The position numbers were made by a program, and so were the translations under genes. This document shows, piece after piece, positions 16,026 through 25,274 of a stretch of 64,000 nt of DNA (its first letter is position 1; each line of letters starts with the position of its first letter). The notes beneath the pieces are model-generated. The model did no database searches. It was not told the DNA's origin and saw only the letters and a program-made list of their open reading frames with translations. The stretch is from assembly GCF_049800955.1 (NCBI RefSeq), contig NZ_JBNAGA010000001.1, forward strand, positions 1,488,001 through 1,552,000, read 5' to 3'. This stretch comes from JAKVBH01 sp049800955 (GTDB taxonomy: Bacteria; Pseudomonadota; Alphaproteobacteria; Rhodobacterales; Rhodobacteraceae).

Positions 16026-16877
16026 TCACAAAACGTAAGCCGCAGACGGCCAGAGACGTGCGATTTCCGGTTTCCGGCGCGCCGCAGCTTCGTACACCGG
16101 GCGGTAATGCAGGGCGATCTTTGCCATCAGGCTATCCGGCAAGGTCTCTTTGCCGGACCCACGCGCATTCACTGAAACCGATCCGGCCTCCGGCTCTAAA
16201 GGCACATCGGCCCATTGCGCGAATTCAGAGACACCTTCGGGTGTGAAAAGGGTTTCAAAAAGCGTGATGAAGCGATCCTGGGGGGCGAAAACCTCTTCCA
16301 TGGCCGCGAGGGTCAAGTCATAGCGCATGCGCGCGGCGGCTTCAGGCCCTGCGAAGAAGGCGTCCAGAGCAGAGATCTCATCCGTCTCGTCAATCCGCCC
16401 TTTCGCCATTTCCATTTTGAGATGCGAGCGGAGCCGCGCCACCGGATCACGCATGGAAAACATGGCGCGCACCTTGATGTCCCGCGCAGCAAAGCCATCG
16501 CGGATTCCGGCCAACATGGGCGCGGGAAGGGCCGCGTAGGACGGGGTGATATCGCCGGTACGGTCAATTGAGCTTTGCTTGAGAAGCTTTTGAAAATAAT
16601 CAAAATAAAGACTTCGATCCGTTTGCATCTGCCAGCGGAGATAGTCTTTCGGAACGGCCGCGCCCAGCTTTTCCTTCGCACGCGCGCGCACCAGCTCAAA
16701 CGCAGAGGGTTTGGCCACTTTGTATCGGGCAAAGACGGAGCCCAGGTCTGATTCCCAGATCTGGTATTCCCCAAGGCGCCCGAAGTCGCTCCCGTCCTGA
16801 CGGGCGAGATAGGCCTGCATCCAACTGGAGCCGCATTTTTGGCCGCCAAGGCCCAGAAAGAAGGTCTTGTCAGTCAT
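16026..16877 (-). CDS. Sulfotransferase family protein
   Basis: 283 residues from the ATG at 16877. The 5'-phosphosulfate-binding loop reads FFLGLGGQKCGSSWMQAYLA at the N-terminus. The 3'-phosphate motif MFSMRDPVARLRSHLKMEM (R-x-P...R...S) is in the middle. These are hallmarks of PAPS-dependent sulfotransferases. The acceptor is unknown; a surface carbohydrate is plausible because a glycosyltransferase lies next door. The start overlaps the TetR gene stop by 8 bases, so it is expressed with it. Confidence 0.83.
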   Translation of the reverse strand: MTDKTFFLGLGGQKCGSSWMQAYLARQDGSDFGRLGEYQIWESDLGSVFARYKVAKPSAFELVRARAKEKLGAAVPKDYLRWQMQTDRSLYFDYFQKLLKQSSIDRTGDITPSYAALPAPMLAGIRDGFAARDIKVRAMFSMRDPVARLRSHLKMEMAKGRIDETDEISALDAFFAGPEAAARMRYDLTLAAMEEVFAPQDRFITLFETLFTPEGVSEFAQWADVPLEPEAGSVSVNARGSGKETLPDSLMAKIALHYRPVYEAAARRKPEIARLWPSAAYVL

Positions 16878-17487
16878 CGGGCGGCAACAACCCCAGGCCA
16901 CGCAAGTAAATCCCGATGCCGCTCTCCAGAAGATCTTCCGGCGGATAGGGAGAGGCGCGCCCGGGCGTCCCCCGGGCAAAGAGTTCAACAACCCCGTGGC
17001 TCATGGCCCAGATATGGGCGGAAAACATCGCTGCCGGCGGCCGTCTGTCTTCGGGAATGTGTTGTGAAAGCGCTTCGGCGGCGCGCTCCAGAACGGCGCG
17101 CGCGCGGGAAGACGCATCGGCCAGCTCCGGCGTCCGATTGACCGAGATCCCGCTTTCGAACATGGCAATGTAATGGCCGGGAAACTTGCGGGCAAAAGCG
17201 AGGTAGGCGCGGCCCGTGGCCTCAAAGGCCGCAAGATCTGAGGGACGCCCGTCATCATAGGCATGTGCCATCAGATCGGCGAACATCTCATAGCCTTGCA
17301 GCGCGGCCTCCGCGATGAGGTCTTCGCGGCCCTCGAAGTGCCGATAAACGGCGGCGGGGGTGACGCCCGCGGTCTTGGCAGCCTCAGACAGCGTAAAACC
17401 CGTCGGGCCGCGCTCCTCGATCAGCGTGAGCGACGCATCGACCAGGGCTTGCCGCAGGTTTCCGTGATGGTAGCCGCGTTTAGGCAT
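16870..17487 (-). CDS. TetR/AcrR-family transcriptional regulator
   Basis: 205 residues from the ATG at 17487 (MPKRGYHHGNLRQALV, the standard N-terminus of this subgroup); the frame is open to 17529 but that would extend deep into ppk2. The HTH reads TLSEAAKTAGVTPAAVYRHFEGREDLI. The C-terminal effector domain is helical with no recognised ligand. It overlaps both neighbours: ppk2 upstream by 8 bases and the sulfotransferase downstream by 8 bases. Confidence 0.9.
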   Translation of the reverse strand: MPKRGYHHGNLRQALVDASLTLIEERGPTGFTLSEAAKTAGVTPAAVYRHFEGREDLIAEAALQGYEMFADLMAHAYDDGRPSDLAAFEATGRAYLAFARKFPGHYIAMFESGISVNRTPELADASSRARAVLERAAEALSQHIPEDRRPPAAMFSAHIWAMSHGVVELFARGTPGRASPYPPEDLLESGIGIYLRGLGLLPPDD

Positions 17488-18364
17488 CCGCGACGCGCGC
17501 CTCCCATAAGGAAGGTCCACCGCAGACAAGCGGATCTACGGTGCCGAGAGCTTTATCGTCGCGCCCGGCATAGTCAATTTGGCGCAAGACATGCCGGATG
17601 GCATTGAGCCGCGCGCGGCGTTTGTCATCCGTCTTGATGATGGTCCAGGGCGCGATCTCGGAATGGGTCCGCTCGAAGGTTTCGCTGATGGCTTGCGTAT
17701 AAGCGTCCCACTTTTTGAGGCCTTCCACGTCAATCCAGCTCAACTTCCATTGTTTCAAAGGATCGCCTTCGCGGGCCAGAAACCTGCGCAGTTGCTCGGC
17801 GCGCCCGACATTGAGCCACAGCTTCACAAGCGTGATGCCCTCGTCCACCAGCATGCTCTCGAAGGCGGGAACCTGATCGAAGAAATGCGCGCGCTGCGCG
17901 TCTGTGCAAAATCCAAACACATGCTCGACCACGGCGCGGTTGTACCAGCTTCGATCAAAGAAAATGACTTCGCCGCCTGACGGCATATGTTTGACGTAGC
18001 GCTGAAAATACCATTGGCTGGCCTCTTTCTCGCTTGGCTTGGACAAGGCCACAACGCGAGCGGATCGCGGGTTCAGGTTCTCGCGAAAGCGCTTGATCGT
18101 CCCGCCTTTGCCCGCCGCATCACGGCCTTCAAAGACTACCGCAATACGCGCGCCGCTGTCTTTGGCCCAGGCCAACATCTTGACGAGCTCAATCTGCAAC
18201 AGCGCGAGCTCCTTTTCATAGGCCTTGCGCGGCATACGGTCGGAATAGGGATAGCTTGTGTCAATGATCTCGCCTTTTTCGGCTCGCTGGATCGCATTGC
18301 GAATCTCGGTGGGGGCATCATCGGTGAAGAAGCGGCTGATGGCTGCGTCGAAAGGTTTGGTCAT
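17480..18364 (-). CDS. ppk2: Polyphosphate kinase 2
   Basis: 294 residues from the ATG at 18364 (AAGGAAGA upstream). Walker A VFEGRDAAGKGGTIKRF at about residue 80, the lid-type segment SQWYFQRYVKHMPSGGE and a Walker B-like EVIFFDRSWYNRAVVEHV define single-domain PPK2. The enzyme phosphorylates nucleoside diphosphates (or AMP, depending on class) from polyphosphate. Length and motifs fit the one-domain class I group. It leads a three-gene overlapping unit with the TetR regulator and sulfotransferase. Confidence 0.93.
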   Translation of the reverse strand: MTKPFDAAISRFFTDDAPTEIRNAIQRAEKGEIIDTSYPYSDRMPRKAYEKELALLQIELVKMLAWAKDSGARIAVVFEGRDAAGKGGTIKRFRENLNPRSARVVALSKPSEKEASQWYFQRYVKHMPSGGEVIFFDRSWYNRAVVEHVFGFCTDAQRAHFFDQVPAFESMLVDEGITLVKLWLNVGRAEQLRRFLAREGDPLKQWKLSWIDVEGLKKWDAYTQAISETFERTHSEIAPWTIIKTDDKRRARLNAIRHVLRQIDYAGRDDKALGTVDPLVCGGPSLWEARVADA

Positions 18365-18417
18365 GGGGTCTTCCTTTGCCCCATAGCTAAGCGCTTCTGG
18401 TCGCAATGTTAAGGGGG

Positions 18418-19407
18418 TTAACGCAGACCCGCGCGTGCCGCAGCCCGGTCGATAATGGCTTCGACCTGATCGGGCACGGCATGTTGCGGCATATGCCCAA
18501 GCCCATCGATGCGGGTATATTCTGCGTTGGGCAATTGGGTCGCCAAGACATCGGCATGCACCGTGGCGGGAACAATTTCGTCAGCGCTGCCGTGCAGAAT
18601 TTCAACGGGCATTGTCAATGTATCGGCGTATTGCTCTGACATCTCAACAATATGCGGCCGCAAGGTCCAGATTTGCTGGGCATTGGCGCGCAATGATGTG
18701 CGCCGCAGCGACAGCGCCGCGCCGACGTGGCGGCTGTAACCCGATGGCACAGGATCAGGCGTGAAGATCGACGCGACTGTATCATCCACCCGATTGCGCG
18801 GCGCAAAGGCCGTGATCAGGGGAACGGCCACCGCACCACCCAAGCGGCTGGAAGTCAGCCGGTAAAAGCCAGAAAGCCCACCCGGCCAGGGGTTGGAGAC
18901 CGCCGCAAGGGCCACGATCGCGGAAGTGTCTGCGGGGCGTTCGAGACCCCAGGCAAGCGCAACAGCGCCGCCGAAAGAATGCCCCAGCACAATGGGGTTT
19001 TGCACGCCAAGCTGATCCGCGGCTGCTTGCAAGGCGCGGGCCTGTTCGCGCGGGCTTTCGCCTTGCACGTTGCGCAAGCTGCGATAGGCGGGCAGGCGCT
19101 CGGACCAACCCAGCCCGGGGCGGTCAAAGGCGATGACGCGGTAGCGGTCCTTCAGGCGGTCCACGAGATCGAAGGTGAAATCCCGGAGATTTCCCGATGC
19201 GCCATGTATAAGAACGAGATCCGGCCCATCGCCTTGAACAAGCGCGTGGATCGTTGTGCCATTCACATCGAGAAGCTGCCCCACGGGCCCATAGGTTGCC
19301 TCGGCTTCAGCTTCGCGCAGGTCCGCACGCCGGTCCACCAATGCTCCGCATCCCGCCAGAAACGCCGCGCTGAGAGCCAGAGTTGTGATTGCTGTCTTCA
19401 AACCCAT
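18418..19407 (-). CDS. Alpha/beta hydrolase, predicted lipoprotein
   Basis: 329 residues. The N-terminus MGLKTAITTLALSAAFLAGC is a lipoprotein signal with lipobox LAGC, so the mature protein is membrane-anchored in the envelope. The hydrolase fold shows DLVLIHGASGNLRDF (oxyanion HG), nucleophile elbow VLGHSFGGAVAL with Ser, an Asp region LHGSADEIVPA, and a catalytic His in IDGLGHMPQHA. Substrate unknown. Reverse strand; the gap to metA is 66 bases. Confidence 0.88.
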   Translation of the reverse strand: MGLKTAITTLALSAAFLAGCGALVDRRADLREAEAEATYGPVGQLLDVNGTTIHALVQGDGPDLVLIHGASGNLRDFTFDLVDRLKDRYRVIAFDRPGLGWSERLPAYRSLRNVQGESPREQARALQAAADQLGVQNPIVLGHSFGGAVALAWGLERPADTSAIVALAAVSNPWPGGLSGFYRLTSSRLGGAVAVPLITAFAPRNRVDDTVASIFTPDPVPSGYSRHVGAALSLRRTSLRANAQQIWTLRPHIVEMSEQYADTLTMPVEILHGSADEIVPATVHADVLATQLPNAEYTRIDGLGHMPQHAVPDQVEAIIDRAAARAGLR

Positions 19408-19473
19408 GCCCCACAGATGATGCCGCAGGCAAGCCTGTCCAGTGATGAAGGGGTACAGGCGCGCATGATGACG

Positions 19474-20400
19474 TTACCGTGATGTGCCGTGCGCGATTTG
19501 GGTGATGTCGAACGGCGTTGTTTGATACATTTGGTTGACCCAATTGCCGTAGAGCAGGTGCGCATGGCTGCGCCAGCGGTTCTGCGGCGGACGTGCGGGA
19601 TCATCGCCGGGATAGTAATTCATCGGCACATTGATTTGCGTCCCTGCGGCGACATCGCGATCATACTCGCCTTTGAGCGTATCGCTGTCATACTCGAAAT
19701 GATTGAAGATATAGAGCGCCTTGTGCGCGGCATCCTCGATAAGGCAGGGGCCGACATCCTCAGACCCCAAGAGCGTCGTCAATCCCGCCGCATCCACTTC
19801 GTCTTGCCGAATTTCTGTCCAGCGGCTGACGGGGATCACGAATTCGTCGGAAAAACCGCGCAGGTAAGGCGACGCCGGGGTCAGGTTCTGATGGCGGAAG
19901 CAGCCAAACGCCTTGGCCTCCAGCATATGTTTCTGCACGCCATGGAAGTGATGGATCATGGCCATGCCGCCCCAACAGACACCGAAGGTCGAATGCACAT
20001 GGGTCTGGGTCCAGTCCATGATTTCAACAAGCTCGTCCCAATATGTCACCTCTTGAAAGGGCAAGTGCTCAATCGGCGCACCGGTGATGATCAGGCCATC
20101 GAAGAATTCGTTCTTCACGTCCTGAAAGGGGCGGTAGAAGGCCTCCATATGCGCAGGCGCCGTGTTGCGCGTCTCGTGCTCCGTCATGCGGATCAAGGTC
20201 AGCTCGATCTGCAGCGGCGTGGCGCCAATAAGCCGCGCGAACTGCGTCTCGGTATCAATCTTCTTGGGCATCAGGTTCAGCAAGCCAATGCGCAAGGGCC
20301 GGATATCCTGCCGCGCGGCCTGTTCTTCCGCCATTACCATGACGCCCTCATGGGTGAGAACATCATAAGCGGGCAGATCAGAGGGCAGCTTGATTGGCAT
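19474..20400 (-). CDS. metA: Homoserine O-acyltransferase MetA (acetyl-CoA type predicted)
   Basis: 308 residues. MetA motifs are LRIGLLNLMPKKIDTETQFARL-like (begins at residue 37), the catalytic Cys142 in FGVCWGGMAM, and HSRWTE-type residues later. The residue that sets acyl-donor choice, position 111, is Glu (ITGAPIE), as in acetyl-CoA-using MetA of Bacillus cereus, rather than Gly of succinyl-CoA-using E. coli MetA. The predicted reaction is therefore homoserine to O-acetylhomoserine in methionine synthesis. There are only 44 bases upstream before the next gene, and I see no SAM-II riboswitch there. Confidence 0.93.
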   Translation of the reverse strand: MPIKLPSDLPAYDVLTHEGVMVMAEEQAARQDIRPLRIGLLNLMPKKIDTETQFARLIGATPLQIELTLIRMTEHETRNTAPAHMEAFYRPFQDVKNEFFDGLIITGAPIEHLPFQEVTYWDELVEIMDWTQTHVHSTFGVCWGGMAMIHHFHGVQKHMLEAKAFGCFRHQNLTPASPYLRGFSDEFVIPVSRWTEIRQDEVDAAGLTTLLGSEDVGPCLIEDAAHKALYIFNHFEYDSDTLKGEYDRDVAAGTQINVPMNYYPGDDPARPPQNRWRSHAHLLYGNWVNQMYQTTPFDITQIAHGTSR

Positions 20401-20444
20401 GGGAGGCCTTTTGAAACGGGGTTACGCTTTATCGGAGGGGGTAT

Positions 20445-21317
20445 TTAGGCTTTGGCTGACTTGAGATCAATGGCACGGGCCACCGCCTCGTCAAAGCGGG
20501 CAGGATCAGAGATGTCAGCGGCGGCTGACATCGGCAGGGTCACGCCCCATTGCTCTGCCATGCGCGCGTAGAGTGGCTGGCGATGCGCCAGCGCCTGTGA
20601 ATAGGTCCAGCGCACGAAGGTGTCAGGATCAACATCGTCTTCCTGTATATTGTTTTCCCTGAGATATCTGCTCCAGACATCATCGAGAAACTCAGGCTGA
20701 TAGGCCATCGGTTTGGGATCTTTGTCAAACCGGCGAATAAGCTCTTGGGCGTGATCCTCTGTTCCCTGAAGCCAGATCAACAGGCATTGCTCGGACAAGT
20801 GTTTCAGCACCGGATCATCGGGATTGTCCGGATCGACCCATTCGCAAATCGAGCCGCCGGTATCGCAGATGAAGTTGGGATAGCCATAGAGCCGCTCGGC
20901 GCGTTCGATGAAATAGCCCGTGTCGAGCAGCGCATAGATCTCTGCCTGCCGGAATTGGCCTTGCCGCCTGCGGTATTCCTCGATGGGAACGCCGCCCTTG
21001 GCTGTGTTGCCCGGTTTGCCCAGATAGGTCGACACCGGGCTGAGGTTCTCAAAAGAGATGTTGGAGCCAATGTAGATCGAATCTGTCATCAACAGGTCGC
21101 GCAGGAAGGGCACACGCATGGCCTCGGCCTTCGCATTGTCGGTTATGAACTCGCCCATGTAGCGGGTCCCAATGCGGTAATCGATCGAGTAGTGAAACCA
21201 ATTGCCGCCCGCGCGGAGCAGATTGGAGAGATAGGTCTTGCCCAGACCGGACATTCCGAAAAAGAGAACACGCTTATGCGTTGCCGCACGCCAGTCATCG
21301 CCGGAAGAGTAGAGCAT
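20445..21317 (-). CDS. P-loop NTPase of unknown role
   Basis: 290 residues from the ATG at 21317, with GTGAGG upstream; a GTG at 21332 is the alternative. Walker A is LFFGMSGLGKTYLSNLL near the N-terminus. Other blocks include ICDTGGSICEWVDPD, which may act as Walker B, and LLIWLQGTEDHAQELIRRF. It resembles an ATPase seen in Rhodobacterales genomes but I cannot name a function; a small-molecule or nucleotide kinase is possible. It lies 44 bases upstream of metA on the same strand. Confidence 0.7.
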   Translation of the reverse strand: MLYSSGDDWRAATHKRVLFFGMSGLGKTYLSNLLRAGGNWFHYSIDYRIGTRYMGEFITDNAKAEAMRVPFLRDLLMTDSIYIGSNISFENLSPVSTYLGKPGNTAKGGVPIEEYRRRQGQFRQAEIYALLDTGYFIERAERLYGYPNFICDTGGSICEWVDPDNPDDPVLKHLSEQCLLIWLQGTEDHAQELIRRFDKDPKPMAYQPEFLDDVWSRYLRENNIQEDDVDPDTFVRWTYSQALAHRQPLYARMAEQWGVTLPMSAAADISDPARFDEAVARAIDLKSAKA

Positions 21318-21353
21318 CGGGCCGGGCCTCACTTCGCTGTTTCTCTCCTGTTA

Positions 21354-22259
21354 TCATCCTGCACGGCGGCGGAAAAGGCGCCCATCCAGAACAGCGAGGC
21401 CCAGTGCCAAAAGTGCAAATCCTGCAAAGGCGTTTGGCGAGAGAACCTCATCGCGCACCAAAGCGCCGAGCGTGATCGAAACCGGTGGGATCAGCAATGT
21501 CACGAGCATGAGATTGCCAGCGCCAGCCATGGCCAGAACACGGTAACACAGGAGATAGGCAAAGCCCGTTGCGATCAGCGCGTAATAGCCAATGGCCAGC
21601 ATCGTGTCAGTTTGCAGCGTGAGCGATGGCGGACCATCGACAATGAGCACCAGCGGGATCATCCACAACGTCGCGCCGCTCAGCATGCCAGCGGCCGCCA
21701 CAGGAGGTGCCAGGCCTGACATCATCTTGCGGGCCCAGACCGAGGCCAGCGCGTACGACAAGGTTCCGGCGAGCACAGCAAGCTGGGCGAGGGACCGGAT
21801 GTCAAAATCGACGACATTGTTGATGCCGATGGCCGTTGCCACTCCAAGAAAGCCCAGCGAGACGCCGATGAGCTTGAGCGGCCCCAGCTTTTCATCCGCA
21901 AAAAAGATCGCGGCCACAAGCACGCCCCAAATGGCCGTGGCGGCGTTGAAGATGGAGGTCAGCCCCGTTTCGATGTGGAGTTGCCCCCACGCCATGAGCC
22001 CAAAGGGAATGACGTTGTTGAGTGCCCCCATGACAAGGAATACGCCCCAGATCCGCGCGCCACGGGGCAGGGGAAAGCCACGCAGCAGGACAAACAGCCA
22101 AAGGGCGAGTGCCGCCCAAAAGACACGGTGAAAGACCGACGTCAGGACCGGCACCTCATCCAGCGCAATGCGGATGGCGAGAAAGGACCCGCCCCAGATG
22201 GTGCCCAGCAGGATCAATTCTGCCCAGGCGCGGTTTGAAAGGGATGTTTGATGTGTCAT
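21354..22259 (-). CDS. EamA/DMT-family transporter
   Basis: 301 residues with about ten hydrophobic segments in two EamA halves. The first begins ELILLGTIWGGSFLAIRIAL and the second SYALASVWARKM. Such inner-membrane carriers export or import amino acids, metabolites or nucleotide sugars; the substrate is unknown. It is upstream of the P-loop gene on the same strand, with a gap of about 36 bases. Confidence 0.9.
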   Translation of the reverse strand: MTHQTSLSNRAWAELILLGTIWGGSFLAIRIALDEVPVLTSVFHRVFWAALALWLFVLLRGFPLPRGARIWGVFLVMGALNNVIPFGLMAWGQLHIETGLTSIFNAATAIWGVLVAAIFFADEKLGPLKLIGVSLGFLGVATAIGINNVVDFDIRSLAQLAVLAGTLSYALASVWARKMMSGLAPPVAAAGMLSGATLWMIPLVLIVDGPPSLTLQTDTMLAIGYYALIATGFAYLLCYRVLAMAGAGNLMLVTLLIPPVSITLGALVRDEVLSPNAFAGFALLALGLAVLDGRLFRRRAG

Positions 22260-22326
22260 GCGGGGAGGTTAGCTGAGGGCGTATTCTGTTTTCTGCGCTT
22301 TTTGAGCGCTGCGCGAGCTGACGTGA

Positions 22327-22357
22327 CGAAAAAGGCCCCGCCGTTGGGCGAGGCCTT
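22327..22357 (-). terminator. Terminator of the FadL-like gene
   Basis: On the minus strand AAGGCCTCGCC pairs with GGCGGGGCCTT (11 bp, one G-T pair; plus-strand 22332-22342 and 22347-22357), loop CAAC, then a short T run. It lies 23 bases behind the stop at 22380. Confidence 0.8.
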
Positions 22358-22379
22358 CGTCATCTGCAAGGAATAAGGC

Positions 22380-23621
22380 TTAGAACTTGAAGCCGAGCGT
22401 CATGCCAAAGCTTGTTGCCGTGCTGCCTTCAAACTCCGTCCCGTCACTGGTCTCACCACCGCCGAGCCATGCATGCTGCACGCCTGCGCGCACAACCATG
22501 TCATTCTCGAACGTGTAGCTCGCACCGAGACCAATGGAGGTCGAGCCATCGGTTGGGGACAACCGGTTGAGATCGCCGCCCTTGGCTTCCTCATAGCCGA
22601 CAGTGCCAAAGACTGAGTATTTCTCGTTGATGCGACGCCCGAGGCCCAGCGTGTAGTTCCAGGTGTCGTTTTCAAACCCTGTGATCTCACCGTTGGTTGC
22701 GTCTTCATACCCATCGGTGCGCACTTCCCACGCGGTCCATTCTGTCCAGCGCGCGGAGCCAAAGAGCAAGGTGTTCTCGGCGATACCCGTCTGGAAATCA
22801 ATCGTCCAGGATTGGGGCATCTTGATCTTGGTCTTGCTGCTTTGCGACAGCAGCGTGTTCATCGCTTGCGCACCAGTGGCCAGAACCGTTGTCGTGTTTG
22901 TCGCGGATTCGTCCACGTCGAACTCGTGCTCGATCTCGGAGCGATACGTCACCGCGAGGCGCGCGGCGATGTCCGGAATTTCATAAGCCGCACCGATGAT
23001 GTAGCCGAAGTCCGTCTCGCGGGAGCTGTTTGCCTGATAATCCGCGCCCAAGGCGCCGCCGGATGCCGCGCCCACAAGCTGGCCGGGCAGGCTGATCTGG
23101 GCTTGCGACGTCACAGCGCGCAGACCGCCGTGCACGGAGATCCGCTCGTTGAACTTGTAGCGCAGGACAGCTTCATAACCGATGCTTTCCCAGCGCGCAG
23201 ACAGGTTCTGGCTGCCTGATACCGCGATATCGGGAATAGTGTCGCCATTGATGTCCACAGTGGTGAAAGCCGGATTGGCCGCGGAATAGATGCCTTGCGT
23301 GTAATCCACATTGGCGCCGTAAGGCTGCCCCATGAAGAAGCCGAAGGACAGCTGATCTGTCAGATCGGTTTTGATCGCGAAGCTGTAGAAGCTCTCGTTG
23401 TTGGCCATGTTTTCGCTGTCGCGCGTTGCGTTCAGAGCGGTTGCCGTGGCCGCTGGATGCTCACCCTTTACGCTTGGCGCGGTCGAGGAAAATCCAAATT
23501 GCACGGTATTGCCGCTTTCAAACAACACACCGTAGTTCGGCTGTGCGCGGTCAATACCGCCCGCCATTGCGATGCTTGTCGTCAGGCCAAGAGCGGTCGT
23601 GGCCAGAAGTACCTGTTTCAT
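22380..23621 (-). CDS. OmpP1/FadL-family outer-membrane transporter
   Basis: 413 residues. A cleavable signal peptide, MKQVLLATTALGLTTSIAMA, is followed by GGIDRAQPNYGVLFE and a beta-rich chain of alternating polar and aromatic strands. It ends in TLGFKF, with the C-terminal Phe of outer-membrane beta-barrels. FadL-type channels take up hydrophobic compounds such as long-chain fatty acids. A monocistronic unit with its own terminator. Confidence 0.88.
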   Translation of the reverse strand: MKQVLLATTALGLTTSIAMAGGIDRAQPNYGVLFESGNTVQFGFSSTAPSVKGEHPAATATALNATRDSENMANNESFYSFAIKTDLTDQLSFGFFMGQPYGANVDYTQGIYSAANPAFTTVDINGDTIPDIAVSGSQNLSARWESIGYEAVLRYKFNERISVHGGLRAVTSQAQISLPGQLVGAASGGALGADYQANSSRETDFGYIIGAAYEIPDIAARLAVTYRSEIEHEFDVDESATNTTTVLATGAQAMNTLLSQSSKTKIKMPQSWTIDFQTGIAENTLLFGSARWTEWTAWEVRTDGYEDATNGEITGFENDTWNYTLGLGRRINEKYSVFGTVGYEEAKGGDLNRLSPTDGSTSIGLGASYTFENDMVVRAGVQHAWLGGGETSDGTEFEGSTATSFGMTLGFKF

Positions 23622-23724
23622 TGGGTGTTATCCCTTGTTTCTCATCCCTTGTGCGACGGTAGGCCTCAGGTGCCGTGCGGGTCAATCTTTGACCATACGT
23701 CATCGCGATATCAAACACGTAGCG

Positions 23725-24600
23725 TCACTTTGCTGCTACAGCCTGCTGGCGCGACGAATGCCAGATATTGAGATAATTGGCCCCGAAGATGAGGATGGCG
23801 CCCAAGGCCACGAAGGGATCCATCGCCTCAGAAAAGAACATTGCCCCCACGATCATGATCAGGGGCAGGCGAATGAAATCCACAGGGCTGACAATCGTCG
23901 CCGGCGCCAGCGAGAGCGCCTTTGTGTAGCAAAAATGCGCGAAGAGTCCGGCAAAACCGATCATGATGACCCACGGGATCTCGCCCGCCGTGGGCACTGC
24001 GATGTCGCCATCCCAGACAACGGTTACAATGCCCATCAGGAGCTGCATCGTCGTCAGGTAGAACAGGATGCAGGCAATGGTCTCGGTCCGGGTGAGTTTG
24101 CGCGTCAAGAGGATCGAGAGGGCAAACCCGATCGCTGAGGCCGAGGCCAGCAACACGCCGGTTGATACCTCGATCATGCCCGGTCGGGTCACAATCAGGA
24201 TGCCCACAAAGCCAAGCGCCGCGGAAAGCGCTCCAATCCGTGTGAGGCGCTCGCCCAAGAGCAAGGGCGAGAGCACCAGCACCCATAAAGGTGTGGTGAA
24301 TTCCAAAGCAAAGACCTGCGCCAAGGGGATCAGAGCCAATGCAGCAAACCAGAGGTTTTGCCCCGCGAAGTGGCCCATATTGCGCAACAGATGTATGCCC
24401 AGATGGCGGCGCGTGATCTCGGGCCAAAGCCCGCGCAGCTGGATTACCGCACAGACCACAATGACCCCGACAATGGATCGATACATCATGATCTCAAACG
24501 TATCGAGCGTGCCCGCCAGCAAGCGGCCACAGACGGCCATGGTGATGAAAGACATCACAGTGCCAAGCATCCACAAACAGGCGCGTATCGTGTCAGTCAT
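23725..24600 (-). CDS. EamA/DMT-family transporter
   Basis: 291 residues, about ten membrane segments in two EamA repeats, for example MSFITMAVCGRLLAGTL and ALGFVGILIVTRPGMIEV. Substrate unknown. It overlaps the upstream YrbL-like gene by 4 bases (ATGA), so the two share a message. It is a distant relative of the EamA gene at 21354-22259, on the other side of the FadL-like gene. Confidence 0.9.
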   Translation of the reverse strand: MTDTIRACLWMLGTVMSFITMAVCGRLLAGTLDTFEIMMYRSIVGVIVVCAVIQLRGLWPEITRRHLGIHLLRNMGHFAGQNLWFAALALIPLAQVFALEFTTPLWVLVLSPLLLGERLTRIGALSAALGFVGILIVTRPGMIEVSTGVLLASASAIGFALSILLTRKLTRTETIACILFYLTTMQLLMGIVTVVWDGDIAVPTAGEIPWVIMIGFAGLFAHFCYTKALSLAPATIVSPVDFIRLPLIMIVGAMFFSEAMDPFVALGAILIFGANYLNIWHSSRQQAVAAK

Positions 24601-25268
24601 GAGCTGCTCCGGGGTAGGGGATCAAACCGCCGTTGGGCGCGTTGCCAGATGAGAGGGCATTTTTGGGCGGTCACAGCAAAGCTTTGGTCCAGCTTCCAGG
24701 CATTAAGCTTTTTGAACCACGTGACCAAGGGCACAGCCGCGCGGTCGCCAAAACCATCCACCAGCACAAAACGCGCCTGTGAGTCCTGCCAGACGATGTT
24801 CTTCGGCCCCAGATCATAAGCCGGGATGTGCCAATCATAGAGCGCCGCCACGAAAGCGTTCAGCGCCTCCATTTGCTCACGCGTGAGCGGACCTTGTTCC
24901 AGCAAGGCGTGCAGCGTGGGCGCTGTATGGCCGTCTTTGGCGCGAATATGCTCCACGAGCTGGGCCAAGCCGTTTGGCGTTAAGACAAAATCCGCGATCC
25001 CTGCCACGGGTGGCGGTATGCGGCGAACTGAGGCCCGCATCATGGCGTCCGTCCAAGCCTTTTGCTCGCGTCGATAGAGCCCGTAAGTTTGTCTGATCCT
25101 GAACCAGCCGCGCCAGCTTTGCTCCTGAGCGCCCTGCAACCGTCTGAGATGCTTGGGCTTCAGGATCTTCAAAAGCAAATCGGGATGCTGCTCCAACGTG
25201 AAGACCAGACGTTCCGAGCCGCGCGCGATCTCGCGAGCCGGGTCAGGATGCAGCAACGCCGACGGCAT
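24597..25268 (-). CDS. YrbL-like (PhoP-regulated network) kinase-fold protein
   Basis: 223 residues. The protein-kinase-like remnants are an N-terminal GSERLVFTLEQHPDLLLKI (ATP-binding-type region), then YDLGPKNIVWQD, equivalent to a catalytic loop, and RFVLVDGFGDR, equivalent to a DFG region. This layout matches the YrbL family, whose function is not established. It is the first gene of a two-gene unit with the EamA transporter (ATGA overlap) and lies 6 bases downstream of guaA's stop in the divergent sense of order guaA-YrbL on the minus strand. Confidence 0.78.
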   Translation of the reverse strand: MPSALLHPDPAREIARGSERLVFTLEQHPDLLLKILKPKHLRRLQGAQEQSWRGWFRIRQTYGLYRREQKAWTDAMMRASVRRIPPPVAGIADFVLTPNGLAQLVEHIRAKDGHTAPTLHALLEQGPLTREQMEALNAFVAALYDWHIPAYDLGPKNIVWQDSQARFVLVDGFGDRAAVPLVTWFKKLNAWKLDQSFAVTAQKCPLIWQRAQRRFDPLPRSSS

Positions 25269-25274
25269 GCCGGA

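Noticed and set aside
20401..20444. SAM-II riboswitch upstream of metA
   Set aside because: Often present in alphaproteobacteria, but only 44 bases separate metA from the preceding gene and no pseudoknot-like pattern is visible.
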